Assembly (NCBI GenBank): GCA_002711625.1
Contig: PARR01000032.1
Span: 13,743 to 23,063, forward strand
Direction of reading: 5' to 3'
From: Rickettsiales bacterium
GTDB taxonomy: Bacteria; Pseudomonadota; Alphaproteobacteria; Methylaequorales; Methylaequoraceae
Length of the DNA stretch: 9,321 nucleotides
The notes below the pieces were generated by a model. The model was not told the origin of the DNA. It was given only the letters and a program-made list of their open reading frames with translations, and did no database searches. The translations under genes were made by a program, and so were the position numbers. Every line of letters starts with the position of its first letter. Position 1 is the stretch's first letter. This document shows positions 1 to 6,238 of the stretch, piece by piece.

Positions 1-578
1 ACAGCATAGTCTTCATCAGAAGCATTTTCTACGGGCCAAGAATCATAACACTTTTCTGTTGTCTCATTGAAAGATTTACCATTAAGAATAATATCAACCT
101 GAAAATCTTTAATTAATTCAAATCTTTTTTGATCGGTAAAAACCAGCTTCACTTCACTGTGAGGTATGCCATATGAAAGTTCATCCTTTGTCCACCAAGA
201 ATTAAATGGAACACATTTTGCTCCATGTGCGGTAATACCTATATAAGCTATTATCCATTCCGTACAATTTTGCATACATATACCTACAGAATCATCTTTT
301 GTGATGCCTTTACTGCTCAAGTAATTAGCAAGATTCTTTGATTTTTGGACAATCTCTAAGAAATTAAGCTGATTTTCATTTTCGTTAACAAAGGGGAAGT
401 CCCCCATAAGCAAAGCAACAGTGTCATATAGATCTCTAAATGTTTTGGGTGCATTAGTAAACACATTGAAAGTGTTTCCATTTATTTCTCTTTCATTAAT
501 TGCTAAAAGAGGGTTAATCTCTTTAAGCTCATCAAATACAGTGATAAGGTCATTTAAATTTGTAGTTTTATTTTCCAT
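1..578 (-). CDS. AMP-forming acyl-CoA synthetase-like enzyme (N-terminal part, cut by window edge)
   Basis: Reading the minus strand from the ATG at 578-576 gives 192 uninterrupted codons that leave the window at base 1, so only the N-terminal part is visible. The sequence has the usual layout of the class I adenylate-forming family: a helical start, a segment 'DDSVGICMQNCTEWIIAYIG' around residues 95-114, then 'GAKCVPFNSWWTKDELSYGI' around 119-138, and finally 'SDEDYA' at 187-192. In this family the last motif immediately precedes the YTSGTTG-like AMP-binding P-loop, which must lie just outside the window. Known members activate a carboxylic acid (often a fatty acid) to an acyl-adenylate and then the CoA thioester in the cytoplasm. 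The substrate cannot be read from this part. The gene is divergent from the YqgE gene across 43 bases. The start is preceded only by a weak, distant GGA. Confidence 0.85.
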   Translation of the reverse strand, partial: MENKTTNLNDLITVFDELKEINPLLAINEREINGNTFNVFTNAPKTFRDLYDTVALLMGDFPFVNENENQLNFLEIVQKSKNLANYLSSKGITKDDSVGICMQNCTEWIIAYIGITAHGAKCVPFNSWWTKDELSYGIPHSEVKLVFTDQKRFELIKDFQVDIILNGKSFNETTEKCYDSWPVENASDEDYA

Positions 579-592
579 TGTTGATGGTTCCA

Positions 593-610
593 AAAGTTTA
601 AGAAAACTTT
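593..610. repeat. Short inverted repeat in the divergent intergenic gap
   Basis: AAAGTTT (593-599), spacer AAGA, AAACTTT (604-610) form a perfect 7-bp inverted repeat in the middle of the 43-bp gap between two divergent genes. The position suits an operator for a dimeric regulator. In such AT-rich DNA a chance palindrome is also quite possible, so this is only a candidate. Confidence 0.25.
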
Positions 611-615
611 AAACT
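610..615 (+). promoter_or_regulatory. Possible -10 box for the yqgE operon
   Basis: TAAACT keeps the most conserved -10 positions (T1, A2, A4, T6) and ends exactly 6 bases before the ATG at 622. The transcript would then start at or next to the start codon. No convincing -35 box is seen (TTCCAA at 588-593 is the best, 16 bases away). No Shine-Dalgarno sequence precedes the ATG, which agrees with a very short or absent leader. Confidence 0.3.
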
Positions 616-621
616 ATCTTT

Positions 622-1179
622 ATGCAAGAACAAAACTTCTTTGCAAACTATTTCTTATACTTTCAAGAAAAAAATTCTCAGGATTTTTTTTACAATTCGC
701 TAATATATCTTTTTGAACACAACCAAGATGGTGCTTTGGGTATAGTATTGAATAAGGAGATAAATATAAAAGAAACAAAAATATTTGAATCAATGAAGAT
801 TGAAACAAGGCCAAATGAGAAGATGGTTCTTAATGGTGGTCCTGTTGATATTAATAAATTATTTGTAATTCATAATGACAATAATCTTCAAGAATCACTT
901 ATAAACAAAGATGGACTGAATTTATCTTCAAGCCTTGACTTGATAACACAAATCGCCAAAGGTCAATTTGGAGGTTACTATAAATTTGCACTTGGTTATT
1001 GTGGATGGGATGCTGGCCAACTTGATAATGAAATAAAAAATAATAATTGGGTACTTGTAAAGGAAAATCCAGAATTTATTTTTCAAACAAGTCCTGAAAA
1101 TTATGTCAAAGAATTATCTATAAAAAGTGGCTTTGAAATTGATAAAATACTAAATACTGGAACTATCACTAAACATTAA
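622..1179 (+). CDS. YqgE/AlgH family (DUF179) protein
   Basis: The 185-residue product has the typical family length and landmarks: 'FFYNSLIYLFEHNQDGALGI' (residues 22-41) matches the conserved strand ending in EHN..GA.G, then 'VLNKEI' (42-47), 'VLNGGPVDINKLFVIH' (69-84) matches the GGPV..-.FVLH segment, and 'FALGYCGWDAGQLDNEI' (122-138) is the very conserved LGY.GW..GQL..EI signature. Members are small, soluble, probably cytoplasmic proteins. AlgH was first linked to alginate regulation in Pseudomonas, but the biochemical role is unresolved. This is the first gene of a four-gene operon; its TAA shares one base with the next ATG. The ATG at 622 is preferred because the N-terminus then aligns with the family; no Shine-Dalgarno is visible. 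Confidence 0.92.
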   Translation: MQEQNFFANYFLYFQEKNSQDFFYNSLIYLFEHNQDGALGIVLNKEINIKETKIFESMKIETRPNEKMVLNGGPVDINKLFVIHNDNNLQESLINKDGLNLSSSLDLITQIAKGQFGGYYKFALGYCGWDAGQLDNEIKNNNWVLVKENPEFIFQTSPENYVKELSIKSGFEIDKILNTGTITKH

Positions 1180-2177
1180 TGTCAATTTTTTTGTCAATAT
1201 CCTCCTACAAAGACCCACTTTTAACGAATACACTTATATCTGCATACGAAAATGCTGCTAACAAAGAGAATTTAATTTTCGCAGTAGTTGATCAGAACAA
1301 TGAGAAGCTAAATACTAATCAATTTAATTTTGCTCAACAGATTAGATATTTATTTTTAGATTATACTTATGCAAGAGGACCTTCGTGGGCTCGATCTCTT
1401 GCACAATCGCTTTACATGGGAGAAAAATATTTTTTCCAAGTTGATTCGCATACTATTTTTGAACCAGGATGGGACGAATATTTTATTAAATATTACGAAA
1501 AATTATCAAAAAAATTTTACAAACCCATTATTAGTAGCTATCCAAGGAATTTTGAAATTGATGATCTAGAGAACAACGCATTTAAAAAATATCAATATGA
1601 CGATACAAGCACCCACGTAATGGTAATTGATGAGAATAATGTTTTCAAAGATGGGTGTTTTTCAATGAAAAAAGGCATTCCTTCTGGTGATAACCAAATT
1701 AAAAAGGGGTTTCTAATTTCTGCTGGGTGCTTATTTTCATCCGGTGAAATTGTAAATGAGGTCCCTTATGATCCATATTTATATTTTGATGGTGAGGAAG
1801 ATTCAATTGCATGGAGATTGTATACTAATGGTTATTCAATATTCCATACTCCTAATACCCCTTTATTTCACTATTATATTAATCCAAATAATGTTATCAA
1901 AAGGCCGTTTCATTGGGATGAGTCAGAAAATATTGATAGGCAAACAAACTGGATTGATTTAAGGACCAAAGGTAGAGAGAGGTTGAAAAAGATTGTAGAT
2001 AGAAGACTGCCATCTCCTTTCGGCTTAGGAAAAGTCAAGACCTTAAATGATTATGCTAAATTCTCAGGGTTAGATATCGAAAAAATGAAAGTATTAGAAC
2101 CCGAGAATGTATTTAAGTTTAATAGGCTTAATGAGGTTAAATGGTCACATAGTTCAGAAAAATTTAGCATTTTATGA
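1179..2177 (+). CDS. GlcNAc-transferase family (Skp1 GlcNAcT / GT60-like) glycosyltransferase
   Basis: The 332-residue protein opens with 'IFLSISSYKDPLLTNTL' (3-19), the family's N-terminal signature (IF.SI.SYRD), followed by 'FAVVDQN' (34-40). 'ARGPSWARSLAQSLYMGE' (65-82) and 'YFFQVDSHTIFEPGWDEY' (84-101) are the central block; D89-S-H91 corresponds to the DSH, a DxD-like site for nucleotide-sugar and metal. 'FLISAGCLFSSG' (178-189) and 'YLYFDGEEDSIAWRLYTNGY' (200-219) form the likely acceptor/catalytic block with an acidic GEED. The tail 'FGLGKVKTLNDYAKFSGLD' (281-299) is also family-like. Eukaryotic relatives add GlcNAc to hydroxyproline of Skp1; bacterial substrates are unknown to me. There is no signal peptide or membrane segment, so it is probably cytoplasmic. 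It overlaps its neighbours by 1 base upstream and 4 bases (ATGA) downstream, indicating translational coupling. Confidence 0.85.
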   Translation: MSIFLSISSYKDPLLTNTLISAYENAANKENLIFAVVDQNNEKLNTNQFNFAQQIRYLFLDYTYARGPSWARSLAQSLYMGEKYFFQVDSHTIFEPGWDEYFIKYYEKLSKKFYKPIISSYPRNFEIDDLENNAFKKYQYDDTSTHVMVIDENNVFKDGCFSMKKGIPSGDNQIKKGFLISAGCLFSSGEIVNEVPYDPYLYFDGEEDSIAWRLYTNGYSIFHTPNTPLFHYYINPNNVIKRPFHWDESENIDRQTNWIDLRTKGRERLKKIVDRRLPSPFGLGKVKTLNDYAKFSGLDIEKMKVLEPENVFKFNRLNEVKWSHSSEKFSIL

Positions 2178-3862
2178 TTATTAGAATTATATTTTTATAC
2201 GCTTTACTGTTCGCTTCTGTATACAGTGAAACAATTCAAAGGGGGAAAGTTGTTGAGGCTAAAGACACAATGATTGTGACAAGGCATTTTCTAGCAACAG
2301 AAGTTGGAAACAATATTCTTAAAGAAGGTGGGAATGCTATTGATGCTTCTGTTGCAATATCATTTGCACTTGCAGTTGTACTGCCACAAGCTGGAAATCT
2401 AGGAGGTGGTGGATTTATGGTTATACATAGCAATGATAATAATTACACTGTTGATTATCGTGAGCAGGCTCCTCTAGGTGCAACAGAGGATATGTTTATT
2501 ACAGATGGAAAATATAATCAAGATTTATCTCTTGAATCATATTTAAGTTCTGGCACACCAGGTTCAGTGGCTGGACTTTTTTTGGCACATCAAAAATTTG
2601 GCAGTATTAAATGGCAGGAGTTAATACAACCAGCATTAGATCTTGCAAAAAATGGTTTCTTAGTTACTGAAACTTTGGAACATGCCTTAGAAAATAATAT
2701 TGAAAAATTGTCTAAAAATAAGGCGGCGAGAAACATATTTTTTAAGCATGGTATGACGCTCCGTGCAGGAGACAGACTGATACAGAGTGATCTAGCCAAA
2801 ACGCTTGAACAAATTGCAGAATTCGGAAAAGACGGTTTTTATAAGGGTGCAGTTGCTGAGCTAATCGAGTTAGACATGAAAAGAAACGATGGGTTAATTA
2901 CTAAAAATGATCTTAGTCTGTATGAAGCAAAAATTCGTGAACCCATAAGATTCAAATACAAAGAACTTGATATTATTACTATGGCGCCAGCCTCATCTGG
3001 AGGATTAATGTTGGCGTTAATGCTAAATATGCTCGAGGAAATTGAATTAGATAAAGATCCACAAAGCTCATTAAATATACTCAAAATTAGTGAAATTATG
3101 CAGATAGCTTATTCTCTAAGGTCAATATATATTGGTGATTCTGATTTTTATGAAGTTCCATTCGAGGATTTTTTAAGCAAACAAAAGGCTAGGGATCTAT
3201 TAGCTAGAGTTAATTTTAATAAAACATCTGCAAAAGAATCCTTTATTCCAGAAAGTTTTAAATTTAAAGAAAATACAACTCATTTTTCTGTAATAGATCA
3301 ATATGGAAACGCAGTAAGTAACACTACAACCTTAAATACAGCATTTGGCTCAGGTGTAGTTATCGATGGAACTGGAATACTCATGAATAACGAGATGGAT
3401 GATTTCTCATCGTCACCAGGAGTTGAAAACTATTTCCAACTATTAGGTAATCAAGCCAATAAGATTGAACCCTTGAAAAGGCCATTAAGTTCTATGACTC
3501 CCACAATAGTTCTTAAAGACGAAAGACCATTTATTATCACTGGTGCTCAGGGAGGATCAAGAATAATAACTGCAGTCTTACACATAATATTAAATTATTA
3601 TGAGTTTGCTATGTCGGCTAAAGACGCAGTTTATGCAAACAGATATCATCATCAGTGGAATCCACCAGTTCTAATGTATGAATATATGGATGATAAATTA
3701 ATAGCTGAATTAGAAAAATTGGGTTTTATTATGTATTTAAGGCCTGCAAATTATGACTATAGTAACGGAATTACATCATCTATAATGATTGAAGATGATA
3801 TTATCATTGGTGTAAGCGATCCTAGATCTAAAGATTATATGGCTGCAGGAATAAGTAAGTAA
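2174..3862 (+). CDS. ggt: Gamma-glutamyltransferase precursor (exported)
   Basis: The 562-residue proenzyme starts with a signal peptide (hydrophobic residues 2-17, likely cut after VYS at 18). The enzyme transfers or hydrolyses gamma-glutamyl groups of glutathione and related peptides in the periplasm. It should cleave itself before Thr368 in 'NTTHFSVID', making a large and a small subunit with Thr368 as nucleophile. With a constant offset of 23 from E. coli GGT, the key residues match: Arg96 in 'DYREQAP' binds the glutamyl carboxylate, Thr386, Asn388, Asp410 in 'NNEMDDF', Ser439-Ser440 in 'RPLSSM', and Gly460-Gly461. The lid loop (about 415-426) is present, so it is a GGT with a lid, not a lidless cephalosporin acylase-like type; the gating Tyr of E. 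coli is Phe421 here. The start overlaps the previous stop as ATGA; no Shine-Dalgarno is seen. Confidence 0.96.
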   Translation: MIIRIIFLYALLFASVYSETIQRGKVVEAKDTMIVTRHFLATEVGNNILKEGGNAIDASVAISFALAVVLPQAGNLGGGGFMVIHSNDNNYTVDYREQAPLGATEDMFITDGKYNQDLSLESYLSSGTPGSVAGLFLAHQKFGSIKWQELIQPALDLAKNGFLVTETLEHALENNIEKLSKNKAARNIFFKHGMTLRAGDRLIQSDLAKTLEQIAEFGKDGFYKGAVAELIELDMKRNDGLITKNDLSLYEAKIREPIRFKYKELDIITMAPASSGGLMLALMLNMLEEIELDKDPQSSLNILKISEIMQIAYSLRSIYIGDSDFYEVPFEDFLSKQKARDLLARVNFNKTSAKESFIPESFKFKENTTHFSVIDQYGNAVSNTTTLNTAFGSGVVIDGTGILMNNEMDDFSSSPGVENYFQLLGNQANKIEPLKRPLSSMTPTIVLKDERPFIITGAQGGSRIITAVLHIILNYYEFAMSAKDAVYANRYHHQWNPPVLMYEYMDDKLIAELEKLGFIMYLRPANYDYSNGITSSIMIEDDIIIGVSDPRSKDYMAAGISK

Positions 3863-4899
3863 TGAGTATATTTGAAAAAACCTATTTGCTTGATATCTCA
3901 ATTATTCTCGTTGGTACAGTTATTGCAATAATTATTACAAGAACCTTGATTTTTAATTCATTAATGAGGTTTGCCTCAACAAGTGAATCAAAATATGATG
4001 ATGAAGTTGTAAAAGCACTTAAAAAACCACTAACCCTAATCCCTTTAGGAATTGGTTTATACGCAAGTATCCTAAGCCTGCCACTATCTTCAACTTACTC
4101 AAATTATGCCGATCTATTGATTAAAAGTTACTTTTACATAGCAATTTTTTGGTCTGTAGCGGGGGCAGCGGACCCGTTTAGAGATTTTATTGGAGACAGA
4201 TACAATTTTCTTTCACCCACTTTAAGAACATGGATATTTAGAGCATTTAAATTTATAGCGTACTTAATAGGTATAGTAAGTGTACTTGAGCTCTGGGGAG
4301 TAGATGCAGCCTCAATAATAGCAGGACTAGGCCTTTTTTCCGTCGCTCTTGCTCTTGGAGCACAAAATTTCTTTAAAAACCTCATCGGTGGACTTTTGAT
4401 TATTGGTGAAAAAAGATTTAAACAAGGCGATTGGATTAACATTGAGGGAGTTGCTGAGGGAGAAGTTGAAAAAATTGACTTTAGATCAACCCTCATAAGA
4501 CGTTTTGATAAAGCACCAGTCTATGTGCCTAACTCTGTATTGAGCGACTCAGAAATAATTAATTTTTCAGCAATGCCCTTTAGAAGGGTAAGATTTCATG
4601 TTGGTCTTCTTTACAGCACATCTCCGGATACGATTATGAAGATCAGAGAAGATATAGAATCATATATAGAAAAAAATAAAAATCTTGTGAATTCAAATGA
4701 AATTCGTTCGACTATAAGAGTTACAAATTTTAATGATTCAAGCATAGATATGCTTATAAATTGTTTTACCAAATCTACAAAATGGCAAGATTTCTGTGTA
4801 GCTCGTGAAGAGCTTATTCTTGAAATAATGAAAATTGTGCAGAAAAATGGATCCGATTTTGCTTTTCCAACACGCACAATTCATCTTGAAAAAGATTGA
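3862..4899 (+). CDS. MscS-family mechanosensitive ion channel
   Basis: The 345-residue inner-membrane protein has hydrophobic segments at about 11-33, 57-75, 88-104 and 128-146, followed by the pore helix region 150-182. The pore region 'ASIIAGLGLFSVALALGAQN' (150-169) with 'FFKNLIGGLLIIGEKRF' and 'GDWINIEG' (189-196) is the classic MscS TM3 and the start of the beta domain. The beta domain continues with 'EVEKIDFRSTLIRRFD' and 'VYVPNSVLSDSEIINFS'. It ends in a C-terminal alpha/beta domain with 'FAFPTRTIHLE', as in small MscS paralogues such as YnaI and YbdG. Known members open on membrane tension to release solutes in osmotic downshock. Five predicted helices suggest extra N-terminal helices relative to E. 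coli MscS. It shares one base with the ggt stop (TAATG); AGGA at 3847-3850 is a distant Shine-Dalgarno candidate. Last gene of its operon. Confidence 0.93.
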   Translation: MSIFEKTYLLDISIILVGTVIAIIITRTLIFNSLMRFASTSESKYDDEVVKALKKPLTLIPLGIGLYASILSLPLSSTYSNYADLLIKSYFYIAIFWSVAGAADPFRDFIGDRYNFLSPTLRTWIFRAFKFIAYLIGIVSVLELWGVDAASIIAGLGLFSVALALGAQNFFKNLIGGLLIIGEKRFKQGDWINIEGVAEGEVEKIDFRSTLIRRFDKAPVYVPNSVLSDSEIINFSAMPFRRVRFHVGLLYSTSPDTIMKIREDIESYIEKNKNLVNSNEIRSTIRVTNFNDSSIDMLINCFTKSTKWQDFCVAREELILEIMKIVQKNGSDFAFPTRTIHLEKD

Positions 4900-4952
4900 A
4901 CTTTTCTAAACCATCTATGTCTAAAACATAATCGACATCCTCACTCGATATA

Positions 4953-4976
4953 GGGCATAGAAATATGCCCTTTTTT
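4953..4976 (+). terminator. Rho-independent terminator of the yqgE-mscS operon
   Basis: GGGCATA (4953-4959), loop GAAA, TATGCCC (4964-4970), then six T: a perfect 7-bp stem with a stable GNRA-type loop. It lies 53 bases after the channel stop. The T-run overlaps the stop codon (4977-4975) of the convergent minus-strand gene. Read from the minus strand the stem is followed by TATATCG rather than a U-run, so termination there would be weaker. Confidence 0.92.
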
Positions 4977-5490
4977 AGTTATTTTTAGCTAGATAGCGCC
5001 CTACAGGTACTTCTGTATAATGCAAGATATCAATATTGTATTCAGACCTTAAGTCTTTTAATGAAGTATTGAGTACATCTTGAGGTATATCGTGATAATT
5101 CCATCGTTTTTTCATTTTCATGCATCTTAAAAAAATCTTAAATTTAAGGGGCAATAAAGATAAATATATCTTTGCAATGCTCCACCAACCACCATATTTA
5201 GATATGATATTCGATATCACGGCACTGTATTCTGGATCTTTATAAAAATTAAAAACTTGTTTTACATTAAATTTAGTCCCCCAAATTACATACGAATCCA
5301 ATAATGATTCTTCCTCAATAGAAGTACCTGACCCAAATAGAACATGCGTGTAATCATGCTCTTTAAAAATTTTTGCGTTAGGATTATCTGTTTTTTCTGA
5401 TAATTCCCTAAACTCTGTATTTATTGAATAAAACTCTTCTAACCCTTCTTGTAGGGTCTGAATAGAATTTTGTTTTTGAAAGTTGTACAT
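4975..5490 (-). CDS. Coq4-like protein with HDxxH-x11-E motif
   Basis: The product is 171 residues from the start at 5490, or 176 if the ATG at 5505 is used (numbering here from 5505). The segment 47-72 contains H50-D51-x-x-H54 followed after 11 residues by E66, the putative metal-binding HDxxH-x11-E signature of the Coq4 ubiquinone-biosynthesis family. A W-rich middle ('YGGWWSIAKIYLSLLPLKFK', 104-123) and the C-terminal 'LKDLRSEYNIDILHY' also recall Coq4 domains. Known Coq4 acts in ubiquinone biosynthesis at the membrane; whether this protein does is inference. There is no signal peptide and no ubiquinone gene next to it. I prefer ATG 5490 because the 5505 ATG lies 4 bases after the tRNA CCA and overlaps a perfect TATAAT box. 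It is convergent with the channel gene. Confidence 0.55.
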   Translation of the reverse strand: MYNFQKQNSIQTLQEGLEEFYSINTEFRELSEKTDNPNAKIFKEHDYTHVLFGSGTSIEEESLLDSYVIWGTKFNVKQVFNFYKDPEYSAVISNIISKYGGWWSIAKIYLSLLPLKFKIFLRCMKMKKRWNYHDIPQDVLNTSLKDLRSEYNIDILHYTEVPVGRYLAKNN

Positions 5491-5496
5491 AGATCT

Positions 5497-5502
5497 ATTA
5501 TA
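5497..5502 (-). promoter_or_regulatory. TATAAT box directly before the Coq4-like gene
   Basis: A consensus -10 hexamer lies on the minus strand between the tRNA 3' end and the gene, exactly 6 bases (AGATCT) from the ATG at 5490. If used, the mRNA would be leaderless and the upstream ATG at 5505 would not be transcribed. No -35 match is seen at normal spacing, which would fall inside the tRNA gene, so readthrough from the tRNA promoter is the alternative. Confidence 0.4.
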
Positions 5503-5509
5503 CATTAAA

Positions 5510-5585
5510 TGGAGCGACTGATGGGATTCGAACCCATACCAAAAGCTTGGAAGGCTTTTGTGCTAGCCATTAACACCACAGTCGC
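5510..5585 (-). tRNA. tRNA-Gly (anticodon UCC)
   Basis: The full cloverleaf can be folded by eye. The acceptor stem GCGACTG/CAGTCGC is perfect. The D arm GTGT/GCAC carries a GG-containing loop. The anticodon stem AAAGC/GCTTT encloses the loop CTTCCAA with anticodon TCC. The T arm ATGGG/CCCAT has the loop TTCGAAT. The discriminator is U, as usual for bacterial tRNA-Gly, and CCA is encoded (5512-5510). It decodes GGA and probably GGG. It sits between a lipoprotein gene and the Coq4-like gene on the same strand, and no terminator follows it. Confidence 0.97.
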
Positions 5586-5595
5586 ACAAAACATA

Positions 5596-5623
5596 ATTAT
5601 AGTTGTGCAGTTTCAGATGTAAA
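5596..5623 (-). promoter_or_regulatory. Promoter of tRNA-Gly
   Basis: On the minus strand, TTTACA (5623-5618; five of six with TTGACA), a 16-base spacer and perfect TATAAT (5601-5596) lie 10 bases before the mature tRNA 5' end, leaving a leader of about 3 bases. The promoter is inside the last codons of the upstream lipoprotein gene; the -10 box contains that gene's TAA stop codon. Confidence 0.75.
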
Positions 5624-6202
5624 ATTTATTAAATCAGGAGAATTGCAAATACCATATTTTTTTAGTGAATCAGATACTGCTCGAGCGTTTGGACTCTTTA
5701 TTAACTTATCCAAAGAATTTAACCGTTCTGATTTAGAGGGCCAAATATTAACCCATATATATTTATCATCCTGTAAATCAGAAATTGCGCTAAAAACTGA
5801 AATATTGTTTAAATCTATAAAATTCAAATAAATTTTAAAATCCTCTTCATCATCTGCATCCATATTTTTCGTGCATGTTGAAATATCTAAATAAATATCT
5901 GATTTATCCAAAAGGTCATTTTTCGTTATCTGATTGATGGAATAACTTGTAGTAGAACAATTCTGTTGAAGGATTCTTGATTTATCTTCTTTACCAATAT
6001 GTAAAAAGGTTTTTCCATCATCGCTTTTTCTAAAATCCAAAATATTTTCTTCAGAATCACAGCTTACTAAGGTAAATAAATAAGTATCTTTTTGAAAGAA
6101 AAAAGCATCGTTAATAGAAATTACTTCCGTACTTTTTATATTGTCATCTCCACAACCAAACAAAAAAATTAATAATAAAAACTGACTAAATTTTCTATAC
6201 AT
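5597..6202 (-). CDS. Small lipoprotein of unknown function
   Basis: The 201-residue product begins with a short lipoprotein signal: MYRK, then hydrophobic residues 8-15, then 'FLFGC' with Cys17 as the likely lipidated residue (the Phe two residues before Cys is unusual but tolerated). Gly at +2 does not signal inner-membrane retention, so sorting to the outer membrane is possible if Lol rules apply. The mature part is acidic, Ser/Asp-rich and about 185 residues long. It contains alternating strands such as 'DTYLFTLVSCDSEENILDF' and 'DKYIWVNIWPSKSERL', and several Cys (48, 82, 111, 186 approximately) that could form disulfides in the periplasm. I do not recognise a family. It is divergent from the amidohydrolase gene by 29 bases and followed by the tRNA. 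Confidence 0.75.
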   Translation of the reverse strand: MYRKFSQFLLLIFLFGCGDDNIKSTEVISINDAFFFQKDTYLFTLVSCDSEENILDFRKSDDGKTFLHIGKEDKSRILQQNCSTTSYSINQITKNDLLDKSDIYLDISTCTKNMDADDEEDFKIYLNFIDLNNISVFSAISDLQDDKYIWVNIWPSKSERLNSLDKLIKSPNARAVSDSLKKYGICNSPDLINFTSETAQL

Positions 6203-6208
6203 GCTTTA

Positions 6209-6238
6209 ATTATAAATAATAAGCAGTCTTTATGAGAA
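6209..6238 (-). promoter_or_regulatory. Promoter of the lipoprotein gene (possibly leaderless)
   Basis: On the minus strand, TTCTCA (6238-6233), an 18-base spacer and perfect TATAAT (6214-6209) precede the ATG at 6202 by exactly 6 bases, which puts transcription start at or beside the A of ATG. No Shine-Dalgarno is possible in the remaining TAAAGC. The -35 lies inside the first codons of the divergent amidohydrolase gene. Confidence 0.5.
6211..6216 (+). promoter_or_regulatory. Possible -10 box of the amidohydrolase operon
   Basis: TATAAA matches the -10 consensus at five of six positions and lies 15 bases before the ATG at 6232, giving a leader of about 8 bases. No clear -35 box is seen at 16-18 bases upstream. 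It overlaps the minus-strand TATAAT at 6209-6214, so the two divergent promoters would compete for the same DNA. Confidence 0.35.

Noticed and set aside
421..612. Plus-strand open frame of 63 codons
   Set aside because: It lies opposite the acyl-CoA synthetase gene, whose minus-strand frame is clearly family-like; the plus-strand product has no recognisable features.
4134..4496. Minus-strand open frame of 120 codons inside the channel gene
   Set aside because: It is antisense to the well-conserved MscS pore region; its basic, Ser/Pro-rich product looks like a shadow frame.
4953..4976. Bidirectional terminator serving both convergent genes
   Set aside because: Only the plus strand has a T-run after the stem; the minus strand continues with TATATCG, so I call it for the plus strand only.
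5491..5505. ATG at 5505 as the start of the Coq4-like gene
   Set aside because: It is 4 bases from the tRNA 3' end and touches a perfect TATAAT; the five extra residues add nothing conserved.
5533..5562. Strong hairpin AAAGC/GCTTT that looks like a terminator
   Set aside because: It is the anticodon arm of the tRNA-Gly, with the anticodon in its loop.
5510..5585. tRNA-Gly as an integration (att) site for a mobile element
   Set aside because: There is no integrase, no repeat of the tRNA 3' end elsewhere in the window, and no change of composition around it.
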